DNA of 64,000 bases from Paraburkholderia bannensis NBRC 103871 (GCF_000685015.1 NZ_BAYA01000014.1:1-64000), one strand, 5' to 3'; numbered from the stretch's first letter, positions 50,419 to 59,389 are shown. Notes: a model not told the origin generated them from the sequence alone. Program-made: numbers and translations.

Positions 50419-51024
50419 TCAGGCGGCGTGCAGGGTGACGAGCGGCACGACGTCGTTGACGCCGCTGGCGATCTGCTCCGGCGGCACGCCGTAGACGTGC
50501 AGCGAGACGCACGGCTGGGCGGCGTCGCCGACCGCACGCGAGAGCCGATGAATGCCTGCACGCCCGCGTCCGCCGAAGGCCGTCGCACCGGCTGCACGCG
50601 CATGCGAGCGCAGCACCGACGCACCGTCGCGCACCGTGTCCCATCGGTAGAGGGTTTCGGTCAGCGTGCCTTCCAGCACCGCATAGCCGCACCACGTATG
50701 GTGCGCGTGGATCGGGCTCGCCTGGCCCGGCAGCCAGACCAGCGCGGCGACCGCATAGCGCCCCTGCGGGCAGGCCGCGATCAGGTGCCGCCGATAGCGC
50801 GTCGCACCGCTTTCGCGCTGCGCGGGCGTGACGAGCGCGGGCTCGGCCAGCGCCAGCGCGAGCGCCGAGCGTACGCCGCGCGCGAAGTGGGCACAGCGCG
50901 AGGGATCGTCGGGCGTGCTGCAGGCGTCGAAGGCCGCGTCGAGCGCGGCGCACAGACGCGCCACGGCGGCTTCGTGGTCGGCAGCGGCGGCCAGCAGCCG
51001 CGCGGGATCGGTAGGGGCGTTCAT
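50419..51024 (-). CDS. Cysteine dioxygenase family protein (cupin thiol dioxygenase)
   Basis: 201-residue cupin. The iron ligands are His106 and His108 in SPIHAHHTW and His176 in VSLHVYG, with the GYAVLEGTLTETLY strand between. This is the cysteine dioxygenase or 3-mercaptopropionate dioxygenase family, which oxidises thiols to sulphinates with O2 and Fe(II). The substrate between these cannot be chosen by eye. It is divergent from an Lrp-type gene, with a palindrome between them, so thiol or cysteine-responsive control is expected. Confidence 0.85.
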   Translation of the reverse strand: MNAPTDPARLLAAAADHEAAVARLCAALDAAFDACSTPDDPSRCAHFARGVRSALALALAEPALVTPAQRESGATRYRRHLIAACPQGRYAVAALVWLPGQASPIHAHHTWCGYAVLEGTLTETLYRWDTVRDGASVLRSHARAAGATAFGGRGRAGIHRLSRAVGDAAQPCVSLHVYGVPPEQIASGVNDVVPLVTLHAA

Positions 51025-51114
51025 GGCGTTTCTCGTCGCGTTGGTCGATATAGAGAGTTATACCGGCGCGCACCCAGAAAGAGTTTCCATTCTTTTTTAC
51101 GATTGCGGCGTAAG

Positions 51115-51131
51115 ATAGAAGAAATTTCTAT
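51115..51131. promoter_or_regulatory. Palindrome in the cdo/lrp divergent gap
   Basis: ATAGAA-GAAAT-TTCTAT, a perfect 6-bp inverted repeat in an AT-rich spacer, 18 bp before the lrp-like ATG. Probable Lrp-type operator for both divergent genes. Confidence 0.5.
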
Positions 51132-51149
51132 GTTACGGGGTAGCGAGGA

Positions 51150-51608
51150 ATGGATATCATCGACAGAAAGCTCGTGGAGCTGCTGCAGCAGGACGCGACC
51201 ATGCCCGTCGCGGAACTCGCGCAGCGCGTCAATCTCTCGCAGACGCCGTGCTGGAAACGCGTGCAGCGGCTCAAGGAAACCGGTGTGATCCGCGCGCAGG
51301 TGGCGCTGTGTGATCCGAAGAAGCTGGGCGTGGGCACGACGGTGTTCGTCAACGTGCGCACCAATCAGCACACCGAGGCATGGGCGCAGACGTTCACACG
51401 CGCCGTGCAGGATATTCCCGAGATCGTCGAGTGCTACCGGATGAGTGGCGAGACCGACTATCTGCTGCGCGTCGTGGTGTCCGACATCGACGACTTCGAT
51501 CGGGTCTACAAGCAACTGATCCGCTCGGTGCCGCTATTCGACGTGAGTTCCAGTTTCGCGATGGAGCAGATCAAGTATTCGACGGCGATGCCGGTGCGGG
51601 GCACCTGA
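51150..51608 (+). CDS. Lrp/AsnC-family regulator beside cysteine dioxygenase
   Basis: 152-residue regulator with an N-terminal winged helix (MDIIDRKLVELLQQDATMPV, LSQTPCWKRVQRLKETG) and a RAM domain (residues ~68-148, ECYRMSGETDYLLRVVVSDI). It is the closest regulator to the divergent cysteine dioxygenase gene, 125 bp away, and probably controls it in response to a sulphur amino acid. It is distinct from the other Lrp member at 28452, which sits with an exporter. Confidence 0.9.
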   Translation: MDIIDRKLVELLQQDATMPVAELAQRVNLSQTPCWKRVQRLKETGVIRAQVALCDPKKLGVGTTVFVNVRTNQHTEAWAQTFTRAVQDIPEIVECYRMSGETDYLLRVVVSDIDDFDRVYKQLIRSVPLFDVSSSFAMEQIKYSTAMPVRGT

Positions 51609-51724
51609 AGTACTGCGAAAAGGCCATGTCGTGATGCCCGCTATTCCACGAACCGCAAGCCGTCTGCAAGGCGTCGCGGCGTAGAATGCCCGATCTCTCT
51701 CCACTGCCGGGCAGGCCACGATCC

Positions 51725-51916
51725 ATGAACGATACGCGCAAGAAGAACCCCACCTTTGGCGTTGGCGTGATGATCGTGGTGGTGGTGCTCATCGTGATCG
51801 GCACCGTGCTGTTCAATGCGCTGCGCAGCAAGCGCGAGTACGACGCAACGGTTGGCGCGCAGCAGGCTTCGAGCGCCGCCGCAAGCGCGCCGCAGGCGAG
51901 CGGCGCGTCGCAATAA
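51725..51916 (+). CDS. Small single-span membrane protein
   Basis: 63-residue protein with one strong membrane helix (residues ~12-32, VGVMIVVVVLIVIGTVLF), a KRE stop-transfer patch, and an Ala/Ser/Gln-rich tail. The ATG at 51725 is preferred to the in-frame ATG at 51686. No family was recognised. It stands alone after the Lrp gene, convergent with the FUSC exporter gene. Confidence 0.55.
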   Translation: MNDTRKKNPTFGVGVMIVVVVLIVIGTVLFNALRSKREYDATVGAQQASSAAASAPQASGASQ

Positions 51917-51959
51917 CGTTAGCTGGACAGCGCCGCGCGACGCCGCGCAGATTGCGCGG

Positions 51960-54476
51960 TCACTCTTGCGGCAGGTGGATCAGGCTCGCGTCCTTGCGAA
52001 TCAGCCAGGACGCCGCAAGCATCTGCTTGCACTGGTGCGCGAGCAGCTTCAGGTCTTGCGCTAGTTCGCTCGCAGCACCCAGCGCGCGTTCCGTTTCCAC
52101 CACCAGCGTGTCGAGATCGCGCGTCAGGCGTCGCGTCATCTCGATCTGGTCGTCGGGCACCGGCGTGCCCGCTTCGGCGGCGACGAGGTTATCGCGCACG
52201 CAGTTCAACGCCTGGTCGAGCGCATCGAGCTTCACATTGGGCGCGAGTTGATCGGCATTCACGGCGCTGCGCAGCAGCGGGGCGGACGCCGTGATCTGCG
52301 AGGCCAGCACGTGGCTGCGCACCAGCAGATCGTTGAGCTCGGGCACGAACTTCTGCGCCGACTTCGGTTCGAGCATCATGCGCTGGAACGCCTGGCCGAG
52401 GTTCGCGAACGCGACGTGCACGTTCTTGCGCGCAAGCCGATAGCGGAAGTCGCGCGCGAGCGAGGGCACGGCGGAGCCTGCTGAAGGCGATGGTGTCGAT
52501 CCCGATGCACCGGTGGCGGCGTTCATTTGCGCATTGGCCTGCGCCGACACCTTCGCGCCCACGGCGGCGACCGGCCCAGGCCCCGGCGGCAAGCTCGTTG
52601 CGGCCGCACCTTCGAGCGCAAGCGCTTCCTGCTCCTGGGCCACCTGGCTCACCTGCGTCGCTTGAGCGGGCACGCGCGCCGCCGCTTCCGTGAGCATCGG
52701 CCCGGCGAAAGCAGGCTGTGCGCTGGCCGCGTTCATGTTCGCGCTCACGTTCATGCTCGCGCGGCCGCTCCACCAGCCGCTCGCCTCCAGGTAACTGCGC
52801 GTCGCGGCGATCATGTCCTGCACGAGCTTGCCCATCAGCCGGTATTCCCAGTAGGGGAACAGATGGCTCGCGCCAATCGCGATCATGCAGCCCACGACGG
52901 TATCGATCGCGCGCTCGCCGATGATGCGCATGCTGCCCGGCGCGAGCAGATGGAACATCAGCAGCACATACGCCGACGTGAACACCACGCTCGCCGTGTA
53001 GTTGAACAGCAGCAGGCTGTAGCTCATCACCATCGCCGCGAACATCGACACCAGCAGCACGAGCGGCTGCTTCACGAGCAGGATCAACGCGATGCTGGCC
53101 ACGCAGCCGATCAGCGTGCCGACGATACGCTGCGCGTTGCGCTGGCGCGTGAGCGAGTAGCCGGGCTTCAGGATGATGATGGTCGTCATCACGATCCAGT
53201 AGGCGTTGGTGAGCGGCAGCAGCCGCCCGAGCCAGAAGCCCGCGGCCACGGCGATCGTCACGCGCAGCGCGTGACGAAAGCTCGGCGAGGCCATCGTGAG
53301 GTTCGAGAAAATCTGCAGCCACGAGACGCGCCGGTTGGTCACGAAGCGCGTGAGGGCTTCGTCGATGCGCAACTCGGTTTCGGTCGTCGGCACTTCGCTC
53401 GCGAGGCTGCGGCGCATGCGGTCGATCAGGCGCGTCGCGCTCCAGATCCGGCGAAACGACGCCGAGATCGCGGCGTAGGCTTCCGGATCTTTGGTCGGCA
53501 GGTCGCGGCGCTTGAGCATTTCGAGTTCGAACTCGATCGCGCGCAGCTCGGCTTTCACGTTGACGTTGGCGCGCGGCGCTTCGTTCTGCAAAACGGCGAG
53601 GCCGATGTCTTCGAGATCCGCTGCGGCCTTGCGGATCAGGTCGCGATAGAACACCAGCAGGTCTGAGCCGCCGAAGGTGTTGCGCACGAGCGGGTAATCG
53701 GTATGCGCGCCGACAAACAGTTCGTGCAGATCGACCGTGTTGATGAACAGGTTGAAGTGCATCGCGCGGCGCGCATCGATGCGCCCGCTACGCAGTTTGG
53801 GCAGGTTGCGCAGCACGATGTCGCGCGCCGCATCCTGGCGCTCGACCGCCGCAATCTGCTTGGCGACGAGGTTGCGGTAACACTCGTCGAGATCGTTGTC
53901 GAGATCGAAAAACTGCGCACGCGCGAGCAGATAGTCGGCGCAGGCGAACACGCTTTCGGCGAGCGCCTGCTGTTCGATGCGATCGAGCATCAGGCGGCTC
54001 ACGAGCGTCGACCAGCCCGTGTACCACAGGCCGCCCAGCAGGATCCACGCGGCGTTCACCAGGGCCTGGTGCGGCGTGAAATGCTCTTCGAGCGTCATCA
54101 CCATCATGAACAGCGTGGCGAAGCTGATCTGCGGCCAGCGGTTGCCGTAGACGACGATCAGCGACAGCACGAAGGTGAGTGGAACGACCGTGGCCCAGAG
54201 CGCGATGGGGCTGAACGTGGCGAGGCCCGTAGCGTACGCGGACAGAAAACCGATCACGCTGCACGCGAGCATCTCGTTGCGCTTGTATTTGAGCGGGCCG
54301 GGCATGTCGACCACGCAGGCGCCGAGCGCGCCCGTCGAGATGGTGAAGCCCAGATCGCTCTTGTCGAGCACGAACAGGCACAGGATGGCCGGAAGCGAGA
54401 TGCCGACCGCGATGCGCAAGCCGCCGTAGAAGTACTGGCTATAAAGGAACTTCCTGATTTCTACGGAGTAGCGCAT
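51960..54476 (-). CDS. FUSC-family inner membrane exporter (YccS/AaeB-like)
   Basis: 838-residue fusaric-acid-resistance-type transporter with two six-helix membrane blocks (residues ~15-170 and ~405-545) separated and followed by large helical cytoplasmic regions. Members are proposed to export aromatic acids. The second block contains NAYWIVMTTIIILKPGYS, a FUSC hallmark. Residues ~575-685 are an Ala/Gln/Pro-rich, apparently disordered insert. No membrane fusion protein or outer-membrane factor accompanies it, as in YccS-like proteins. The start ATG at 54476 gives MRYSVEIRKFLYSQYF. Confidence 0.85.
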   Translation of the reverse strand: MRYSVEIRKFLYSQYFYGGLRIAVGISLPAILCLFVLDKSDLGFTISTGALGACVVDMPGPLKYKRNEMLACSVIGFLSAYATGLATFSPIALWATVVPLTFVLSLIVVYGNRWPQISFATLFMMVMTLEEHFTPHQALVNAAWILLGGLWYTGWSTLVSRLMLDRIEQQALAESVFACADYLLARAQFFDLDNDLDECYRNLVAKQIAAVERQDAARDIVLRNLPKLRSGRIDARRAMHFNLFINTVDLHELFVGAHTDYPLVRNTFGGSDLLVFYRDLIRKAAADLEDIGLAVLQNEAPRANVNVKAELRAIEFELEMLKRRDLPTKDPEAYAAISASFRRIWSATRLIDRMRRSLASEVPTTETELRIDEALTRFVTNRRVSWLQIFSNLTMASPSFRHALRVTIAVAAGFWLGRLLPLTNAYWIVMTTIIILKPGYSLTRQRNAQRIVGTLIGCVASIALILLVKQPLVLLVSMFAAMVMSYSLLLFNYTASVVFTSAYVLLMFHLLAPGSMRIIGERAIDTVVGCMIAIGASHLFPYWEYRLMGKLVQDMIAATRSYLEASGWWSGRASMNVSANMNAASAQPAFAGPMLTEAAARVPAQATQVSQVAQEQEALALEGAAATSLPPGPGPVAAVGAKVSAQANAQMNAATGASGSTPSPSAGSAVPSLARDFRYRLARKNVHVAFANLGQAFQRMMLEPKSAQKFVPELNDLLVRSHVLASQITASAPLLRSAVNADQLAPNVKLDALDQALNCVRDNLVAAEAGTPVPDDQIEMTRRLTRDLDTLVVETERALGAASELAQDLKLLAHQCKQMLAASWLIRKDASLIHLPQE

Positions 54477-54590
54477 CGACTGCCATGGTGTTCGGATGCG
54501 GACGAAAGCGCCGCGGACTGTGGCGCTGAGTTTAAATGATTTCGGGCGCGATCCGTCCGTCTCTGTATTCGGGGTTTCCCGCGCGCGCCG

Positions 54591-55274
54591 TCAACCTGCG
54601 GCGCCCCCGGAAGCATCGGTCGAACCCAGCGTAGAACCGGCGGCATCGCCGAGCAGGCCGTGCGTGCCACGGATGCGGCGCATGCGCGTGCGATACCAGA
54701 AAGTCCACGCGAGCAGCGCGCCGAACATGCAGTAGCCCAGGATCGGCGACACCACGAGAAAGCGCTCGATGGGCCAGGTGGCGGCCAGATACGTGCGCAG
54801 CGACGCATCGCCAATTAGTCCGACGCCCCACACGAGGGTGAGCAGGCGCATGGCCGCGACGAAGCTGCGGTTCTCGGCCCAGAGCAGTTCCAGCCGGGCG
54901 ACGCCTTCGCTCGTCTCGCGCGCAACCGTGGCGCGCGTGAGATAGAACACGATCGGCCGGCGCGCCAGCAAGGAAAGCAGAAAGGTCACGCCGATGGCGC
55001 CCGTCGAAAAGCTCTCGCGCATCAGCAGCGCGCGCGTGCCGCCGCCGAACGCCATGGCGACCAGTGACAGGACGATGCCGAGCAGGATGACCGCCGACAG
55101 TGCATCGACGCGCCTGAAGCGCACGAGTTCGACGATCGTCCACGCCAGCGGCGGAACCGCCGAGGCAATCAGGCCGCCGACTTCGCCCCCGTAAGGAACG
55201 GCTAGCCGGTACGCGACCCAGGGCAGCAGCAGATTGACCGCCAGTTCGGCGACGAATGCTGGACGCACTTTCAT
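54591..55274 (-). CDS. VC0807-like integral membrane protein
   Basis: 227-residue membrane protein with about six hydrophobic segments. The EVGGLIASAVPPLAWTIVEL block near residues 31-50 and the repeated short helices match the VC0807 family, whose role is unknown. A GGAGAG ribosome site precedes the ATG at 55274; earlier starts in the same frame enter Arg/Pro-rich sequence and are rejected. The C-terminal ~15 residues are a Gly/Ser/Ala tail. It is separate from the FUSC gene by about 115 bp on the same strand. Confidence 0.72.
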   Translation of the reverse strand: MKVRPAFVAELAVNLLLPWVAYRLAVPYGGEVGGLIASAVPPLAWTIVELVRFRRVDALSAVILLGIVLSLVAMAFGGGTRALLMRESFSTGAIGVTFLLSLLARRPIVFYLTRATVARETSEGVARLELLWAENRSFVAAMRLLTLVWGVGLIGDASLRTYLAATWPIERFLVVSPILGYCMFGALLAWTFWYRTRMRRIRGTHGLLGDAAGSTLGSTDASGGAAG

Positions 55275-55528
55275 GGGATGCGCTCTCCATAAAAAGATGA
55301 ACGAAGTATGGTTCAAGCGCCGCGCCTCGGCAAACGGGCCGCGAATGGATCGCAAACCGACCGCGAGCCGACCGCGATGAACCGGGGCGTGCGCTGGACA
55401 CATGGTTCGTCGTGATGCATCCGGCGTGCCCGGAGAAGTGGCGGCTTGCCGGGGCGCATATCGCGGCATGGCGCTTCGTGCGACACTGCGAGGCTTCCAG
55501 GTCTGCCTCGATTCATCCTTCAGCCGCC

Positions 55529-55933
55529 ATGTCCGACCGTCTGTCCATCCCGCCCAATGAAGTTGAACTCGTCGCCGTGCGCGCGCAGGGCGCGGGCGGC
55601 CAGAACGTCAACAAGGTGTCGAGCGCGATCCATTTGCGCTTCGATATCCGCGCTTCATCGCTGCCCGAGGTCATCAAGATGCGCCTGCTCGCGCTTGCCG
55701 ACCGGCGCATCACACACGAAGGCGTCGTCATCATCAAGTCGCAGGAATACCGCACCCAGGAGCAGAACCGCACGGCCGCGCTCGCGCGCCTCGATGCGTT
55801 GATCGACAGCGTGAGCGTGACGCGCAAGGCGCGGGTGGCGACGCGGCCCACGCGCGCGTCGAAGATGCGGCGCCTGGACGGCAAGGCGCGTCGCAGCGAG
55901 GTCAAGACGGGGCGCCAGCGCGTGGCGGAGTGA
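55529..55933 (+). CDS. arfB: Alternative ribosome-rescue factor ArfB (YaeJ)
   Basis: 134-residue peptidyl-tRNA hydrolase of the release-factor fold. The catalytic GGQ is at residues 23-25 within RAQGAGGQNVNKV, and the C-terminal ~35 residues are strongly basic (KARVATRPTRASKMRR, then KARRSEVKTGRQR), the tail that enters the empty mRNA channel of stalled ribosomes. The absence of the codon-recognition domain distinguishes it from RF1/RF2. The ATG at 55529 gives the standard length. It is divergent from the VC0807-like gene. Confidence 0.93.
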   Translation: MSDRLSIPPNEVELVAVRAQGAGGQNVNKVSSAIHLRFDIRASSLPEVIKMRLLALADRRITHEGVVIIKSQEYRTQEQNRTAALARLDALIDSVSVTRKARVATRPTRASKMRRLDGKARRSEVKTGRQRVAE

Positions 55934-56120
55934 CAGGAGAGCATTGCTGCGGCGTTGCGCACGCGGGGCGCGCAAGCACGCGCCATTGCGGCGCTGAGCG
56001 GGTGATGCGGGTGTAATGCGGGGGTGTTGCTGGTGTGTTGCTAGCGTGACACGGGTGGGCGGCGCGCGACCGTCGCGATCGCGCGCCTGATTTTGGCGCG
56101 GGGTGCGTCTGAGTTGCGTC

Positions 56121-56381
56121 TTAGTGCGTGGTATCGGGCACGTCGAGGATCAGGATGATCGTCCAGTCGGCATCGCCTTCATGGTGATACTGGCGCTCGG
56201 CCACGATGAACGGCTGCTGCTTGCCTTCCGGCCCGAGGAACAGCACATCGCCTTCCATCGGGAGGCATTCGACCGGGGGCAGTGCGAGGAAAGCCTCGGT
56301 GCCCTTGCCGCGCGGCATCAGCTTTTCGATCTTGCGGGATGCCGCTTCGGTCCATTCGATGTCGAGCTGGATGTTGCTCAT
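56121..56381 (-). CDS. Small conserved-looking hypothetical protein
   Basis: 86-residue soluble protein with balanced composition. It begins MSNIQLDIEWTEAA, contains KIEKLMPRGKGTEAFLALPP and a strand-rich end (WTIILILDVPD). A GGAGAAAC ribosome site precedes the ATG at 56381. No family was recognised, but the codon pattern and lack of low-complexity sequence argue that it is real. It stands alone on the minus strand. Confidence 0.65.
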   Translation of the reverse strand: MSNIQLDIEWTEAASRKIEKLMPRGKGTEAFLALPPVECLPMEGDVLFLGPEGKQQPFIVAERQYHHEGDADWTIILILDVPDTTH

Positions 56382-56534
56382 GGATGTTTCTCCGCGCATG
56401 TCGCGCACAAAAGTAGGGGAATTCGAGGTGCGCGACTTTAGCATAACCCGCGCGCGCGCCGCCCAGTGGGCGAGTTGGGCGCGCTGACGTCAAATCCGCG
56501 CCTGCTTCGTTCGACGCCCCATACGGCGGACATG

Positions 56535-56570
56535 AAAAAAGCCGAGACCGGAGACCGGTATCGGCTTTTC
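56535..56570. terminator. Bidirectional terminator
   Basis: AAAAGCCGA (56537-56545) pairs with TCGGCTTTT (56561-56569) around an inner CCGG-AGA-CCGG hairpin. It lies 41 bp after the minus-strand gene at 56611 and would end its transcript. Confidence 0.82.
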
Positions 56571-56610
56571 GAACGCTTTGCTCCTGCGCCCTTGCGGACG
56601 CACGGGCGTA

Positions 56611-56856
56611 TTACTGATCCGACTTCGGCGGGGCCTTGTGATGCGGGTGGCCGCCTTTCTTGTGATGCTTCATCGGCGCTTCGGCCGGGGCCTGCTCCAT
56701 CGCCTGCTGGCGCGCCTGGAGATCCTGCGCGCGCTGCTCGACGTCGGCGGCCTTGGCCGGATCGGTGCTCATCATGACGCCGTTGTCCGACTGTGCATAA
56801 GCGGCGCCCGTCAGAGCGGACAGCGAAATCAGGACTGCGAGGGACACTTTTTTCAT
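56611..56856 (-). CDS. Small exported His/Lys-rich protein
   Basis: 81-residue precursor with a clear signal peptide (MKKVSLAVLISLSALTG, cleaved after AAYA). The mature ~60 residues have an acidic/Gln helical part (DVEQRAQDLQARQQAMEQ) and a His/Lys/Pro-rich end (MKHHKKGGHPHHK) that could bind metal. A GGAGG ribosome site precedes the ATG at 56856. No known family. It has its own terminator and so is monocistronic. Confidence 0.72.
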   Translation of the reverse strand: MKKVSLAVLISLSALTGAAYAQSDNGVMMSTDPAKAADVEQRAQDLQARQQAMEQAPAEAPMKHHKKGGHPHHKAPPKSDQ

Positions 56857-57097
56857 CACTACCTCCGAAGGAGCGGTTTATGGACCCAGCTGGTGCCTGC
56901 CGAGCAGGATAAGGCACGTCATTCTAACGATCCTGATGTCGTTGCCGATGACGCGGCGTAAGGTTCGCGCGTGCGTTTTACAACTCCTTACATATCCTCA
57001 AGTACATCCTGGCACATCTGACCCGATCACGATTGGGACTTGTCCGCTGGCGTGTTTCAGCACCGGCTCGGGCCCGCCTGCGCGCGCCACCGGAGCG

Positions 57098-57901
57098 CTA
57101 GAACCAGCCGAGCAGCACGTAGACGTGAAATTGCGCAATCCCGATCAACTCGTGCAAGGCGGTTTCGGCGTTGCGCAGGTTGCCCGCACGCGGCCAGAAC
57201 CCCAGTCGCACATGCCGTACCTCGGACACGGCAGGCACCGGATGCATGCCGAAGCGCTCGAAGTCCAGCATCGCGCGTGCCATGTGATAGGCCGAGGTTA
57301 CGACGAAGATCGTATCCGCGCGTTGGGCGTGCACGATGGGCGCGACATTGCGCGCGTTCTGCCAGGTCGTGAGGCTGGTGTTTTCGAGCACGAGGTTCTC
57401 GCGAGCGATGCCTGCGCGCAACAGCCAGGGCGCGTAGGTATCGGCTTCGCTGGCGCGGTGATGCTGCGGATTGCCGCCGCTCGCGATCACCTTGCAGACG
57501 CCCCCCGCCGCAAGGCAGCGCGATTGCAGCGCCGCCGAGAGCCCAATGCGCGCGTAGACGTCGTGTTGCGGCACGAGTGCACCATCGGGCAGCACGTCGG
57601 TGCCGCCGCCCAGCATGACGATGGCGGTGCGCGCGCCGAACGATGCTGCGCCCGGCGCGGCGGGATCGTAGGGAGTCCGATAGGGCGCCGGCTGGGCCAG
57701 GTCGACCAGCGGTTTCGCGAGCCAGCCCGACGCGAGCAGCCAGAAAAAGATGACAGTCGTTACGGCGACGAACCGACGGCCATGGCGCCACAGCACGAAC
57801 AGCGCAAAAAATAGCGCAAATATTCCGAATAGAATCAATTTGAATGAGGTAACGTATTGTTTTCGGGATGAAGCGTGTCTCGTGCGCGTGAGCGGCAACA
57901 A
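57098..57901 (-). CDS. YdcF/DUF218-family membrane protein
   Basis: Up to 267 residues with two N-terminal membrane helices, then the DUF218 domain. Its marks are AIVMLGGGTDV, KVIASGGNPQ, EADTYAPWLLRAGI, LENTSLTTWQNA and FVVTSAYHMARAM. The family includes YdcF/ElyC, linked to cell-envelope carbohydrate metabolism and thought to bind nucleotide-like ligands. The start is uncertain: no ATG is available; a TTG at 57901 or, more compact, a TTG at 57838 just before the first helix could be used. It is transcribed alone. Confidence 0.78.
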   Translation of the reverse strand: MLPLTRTRHASSRKQYVTSFKLILFGIFALFFALFVLWRHGRRFVAVTTVIFFWLLASGWLAKPLVDLAQPAPYRTPYDPAAPGAASFGARTAIVMLGGGTDVLPDGALVPQHDVYARIGLSAALQSRCLAAGGVCKVIASGGNPQHHRASEADTYAPWLLRAGIARENLVLENTSLTTWQNARNVAPIVHAQRADTIFVVTSAYHMARAMLDFERFGMHPVPAVSEVRHVRLGFWPRAGNLRNAETALHELIGIAQFHVYVLLGWF

Positions 57902-58137
57902 CGGCCGCCGCGTCGATCATGCCGGAAGCTACGGCCTCGGGCGGCGCAGCGTTCAATGACGAGCGGCTGGCGTTGCGCGTGGTGCCTGACGCTTCCGCGG
58001 GGGCCCGAATAACCTGCAGTCCGTGCCACGGCGCAGGATAGCGGCAAGGCGCGAGGCGATCAGCTTCGCGGCGCTTGCCGCCATTGCGCCGCAGCAGGCT
58101 CAATGGCAGCAGGACTGCATTTTAAGAAAGAAGTGAG

Positions 58138-58461
58138 ATGACCACGTATTCCAACGAAGCAGTACTCGAAGCCTTGCGGCGGGTGCAGTATCGGCAGGTC
58201 CCGTGGGCGCGTAGTCCCAGAGTATTTCAATATCTGCGTAACCTTGGCCTGATGGATACCGTCAGGCAGCGCACCGTCGCTCCCGCACCGGGCTTCCATG
58301 CTCCCGTCGATATCGCCGTGCTGACCGACCGCGGCCGCGCGGAATTCGCGCGTCTGGCACGAGACGAGCGCACCCTCCAGTGGACTGATCATCGTACGGC
58401 TGATTACGTGGCCGAAGCGCTCGAACAGCCGTCCGACGCCGCAGGCTCAACCGCTTTATAG
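58138..58461 (+). CDS. Hypothetical protein
   Basis: 107-residue soluble protein of unknown family with a balanced composition: a helical N-terminal part (NEAVLEALRRVQYRQVPW), a middle APGFHAPVDIAVLTDRGRAEFARL block that has the feel of a small winged-helix or wing-like fold, and a polar end. An AAGAAG-type ribosome site precedes the ATG. No neighbour clarifies its role. Confidence 0.55.
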   Translation: MTTYSNEAVLEALRRVQYRQVPWARSPRVFQYLRNLGLMDTVRQRTVAPAPGFHAPVDIAVLTDRGRAEFARLARDERTLQWTDHRTADYVAEALEQPSDAAGSTAL

Positions 58462-58467
58462 CCAGCC

Positions 58468-58497
58468 AAAAAAAAGCCCGTATCGAAAGATACGGGC
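58468..58497 (-). terminator. Terminator, minus strand
   Basis: GCCCGTATC (58476-58484) pairs with GATACGGGC (58489-58497) around GAAA. The A run lies to the left, so the T tract is on the minus strand; it probably ends the transcript of the exported-protein gene at 58698-59009. Confidence 0.75.
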
Positions 58498-58697
58498 CTA
58501 CCGGAATTACTGCTGCCACGCTGTGCTTAATGGCAATAGATAGACCGCATGTGCTTGCGGTGGTTCCCGTCATCGTCACGTCTTCGACATCTCGTCGACA
58601 CTCATTGACAAGACAAGTGCGCAGTGGCGCGTTGTCGATCCGCTTTTGACCTCTTTCGATCTATTTGGCATTACTGCGCAAACGGGAAAGGCATGGC

Positions 58698-59009
58698 TCA
58701 ATGGCGTGTACGCGGAGGTTCGGTGCGCGGCGGCGGACTGCGGCGCGCGTTGTCGACAATGTCGCCGCGCAGGTCGCCACGCGGCACGGGCTGAGCGGCG
58801 TTGTCGGCGGCGCGATTGCCGGTGGGCGGCCACGCATGTGCACCCGTTCGCGCAATAGGCCAGTGGGCCGAGCCGGATTGCGGGGGCTGGGCCGACGCGT
58901 CGTCGGAGAGCCACGATGCCACTTTGGCGGGCAGCGTGAGCGACGCGAGCAGGGCGAGGGCGGACAGCGAAACCATGATGCCCCGATTGTGCAGAGTCAT
59001 GGATTTCAT
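58698..59009 (-). CDS. Small exported or membrane-anchored hypothetical protein
   Basis: 103-residue protein with one N-terminal hydrophobic segment (residues ~11-30, MVSLSALALLASLTLPA) that may be a signal peptide or anchor. The rest is Pro/Arg/Ala-rich and lacks recognisable domains. A strong GGGAGG ribosome site sits 6 nt before the ATG at 59009, and a minus-strand terminator lies about 200 bp downstream, which together support a real gene. Confidence 0.55.
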   Translation of the reverse strand: MKSMTLHNRGIMVSLSALALLASLTLPAKVASWLSDDASAQPPQSGSAHWPIARTGAHAWPPTGNRAADNAAQPVPRGDLRGDIVDNARRSPPPRTEPPRTRH

Positions 59010-59389
59010 GGCGGCCTCCCGTCAGAGCGGGTTTTCGACGTAGGTGAACATGCTCCTAAGGTACGGGCGAGCGCGAAAGCATGCTGTAAATATTGGTAAA
59101 TAGATGTTTCGCGCGCATCGATCGTGCGCTTGATCGTGCGCTTATCGACGCAACATCGACGCGAAGTCGGCGGGAAGTAGAGCGTGGGCACCAGAGTGCG
59201 TACCGTCACGCCGCGTTGTGGCGGCGAGACAACGCCTGACGAAAGGCGCAGGCGGCGAGCGCCGCACGAAATGCGAGAAAGTGTCAGCCGGGCGCAAGGC
59301 GCGCCCGGCGGAGAGAGCGTGAGGAGTCCATCCGGGCGCGTTGCCGCGCCCACCGGATTCAATCGGCTCGAATCCGGTTTAAAGCTGCT
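59010..59389. other. Interval with no recognised gene
   Basis: No convincing gene. The open frames here are Arg/Pro/Cys-rich in the way of GC-rich noise, and none encodes the missing catalytic half of the adjacent transposase-like gene. A 9-bp perfect inverted repeat (ACCGGATTC 59352-59360 with GAATCCGGT 59370-59378) lies just after that gene's stop; it lacks a T tract and may be a 3' hairpin. Confidence 0.4.

Noticed and set aside
48640..51288. An 882-codon plus-strand frame overlapping the MscS gene and beyond
   Set aside because: The MscS frame has clear family motifs; this alternative frame is Arg-rich and crosses the convergent dioxygenase gene.
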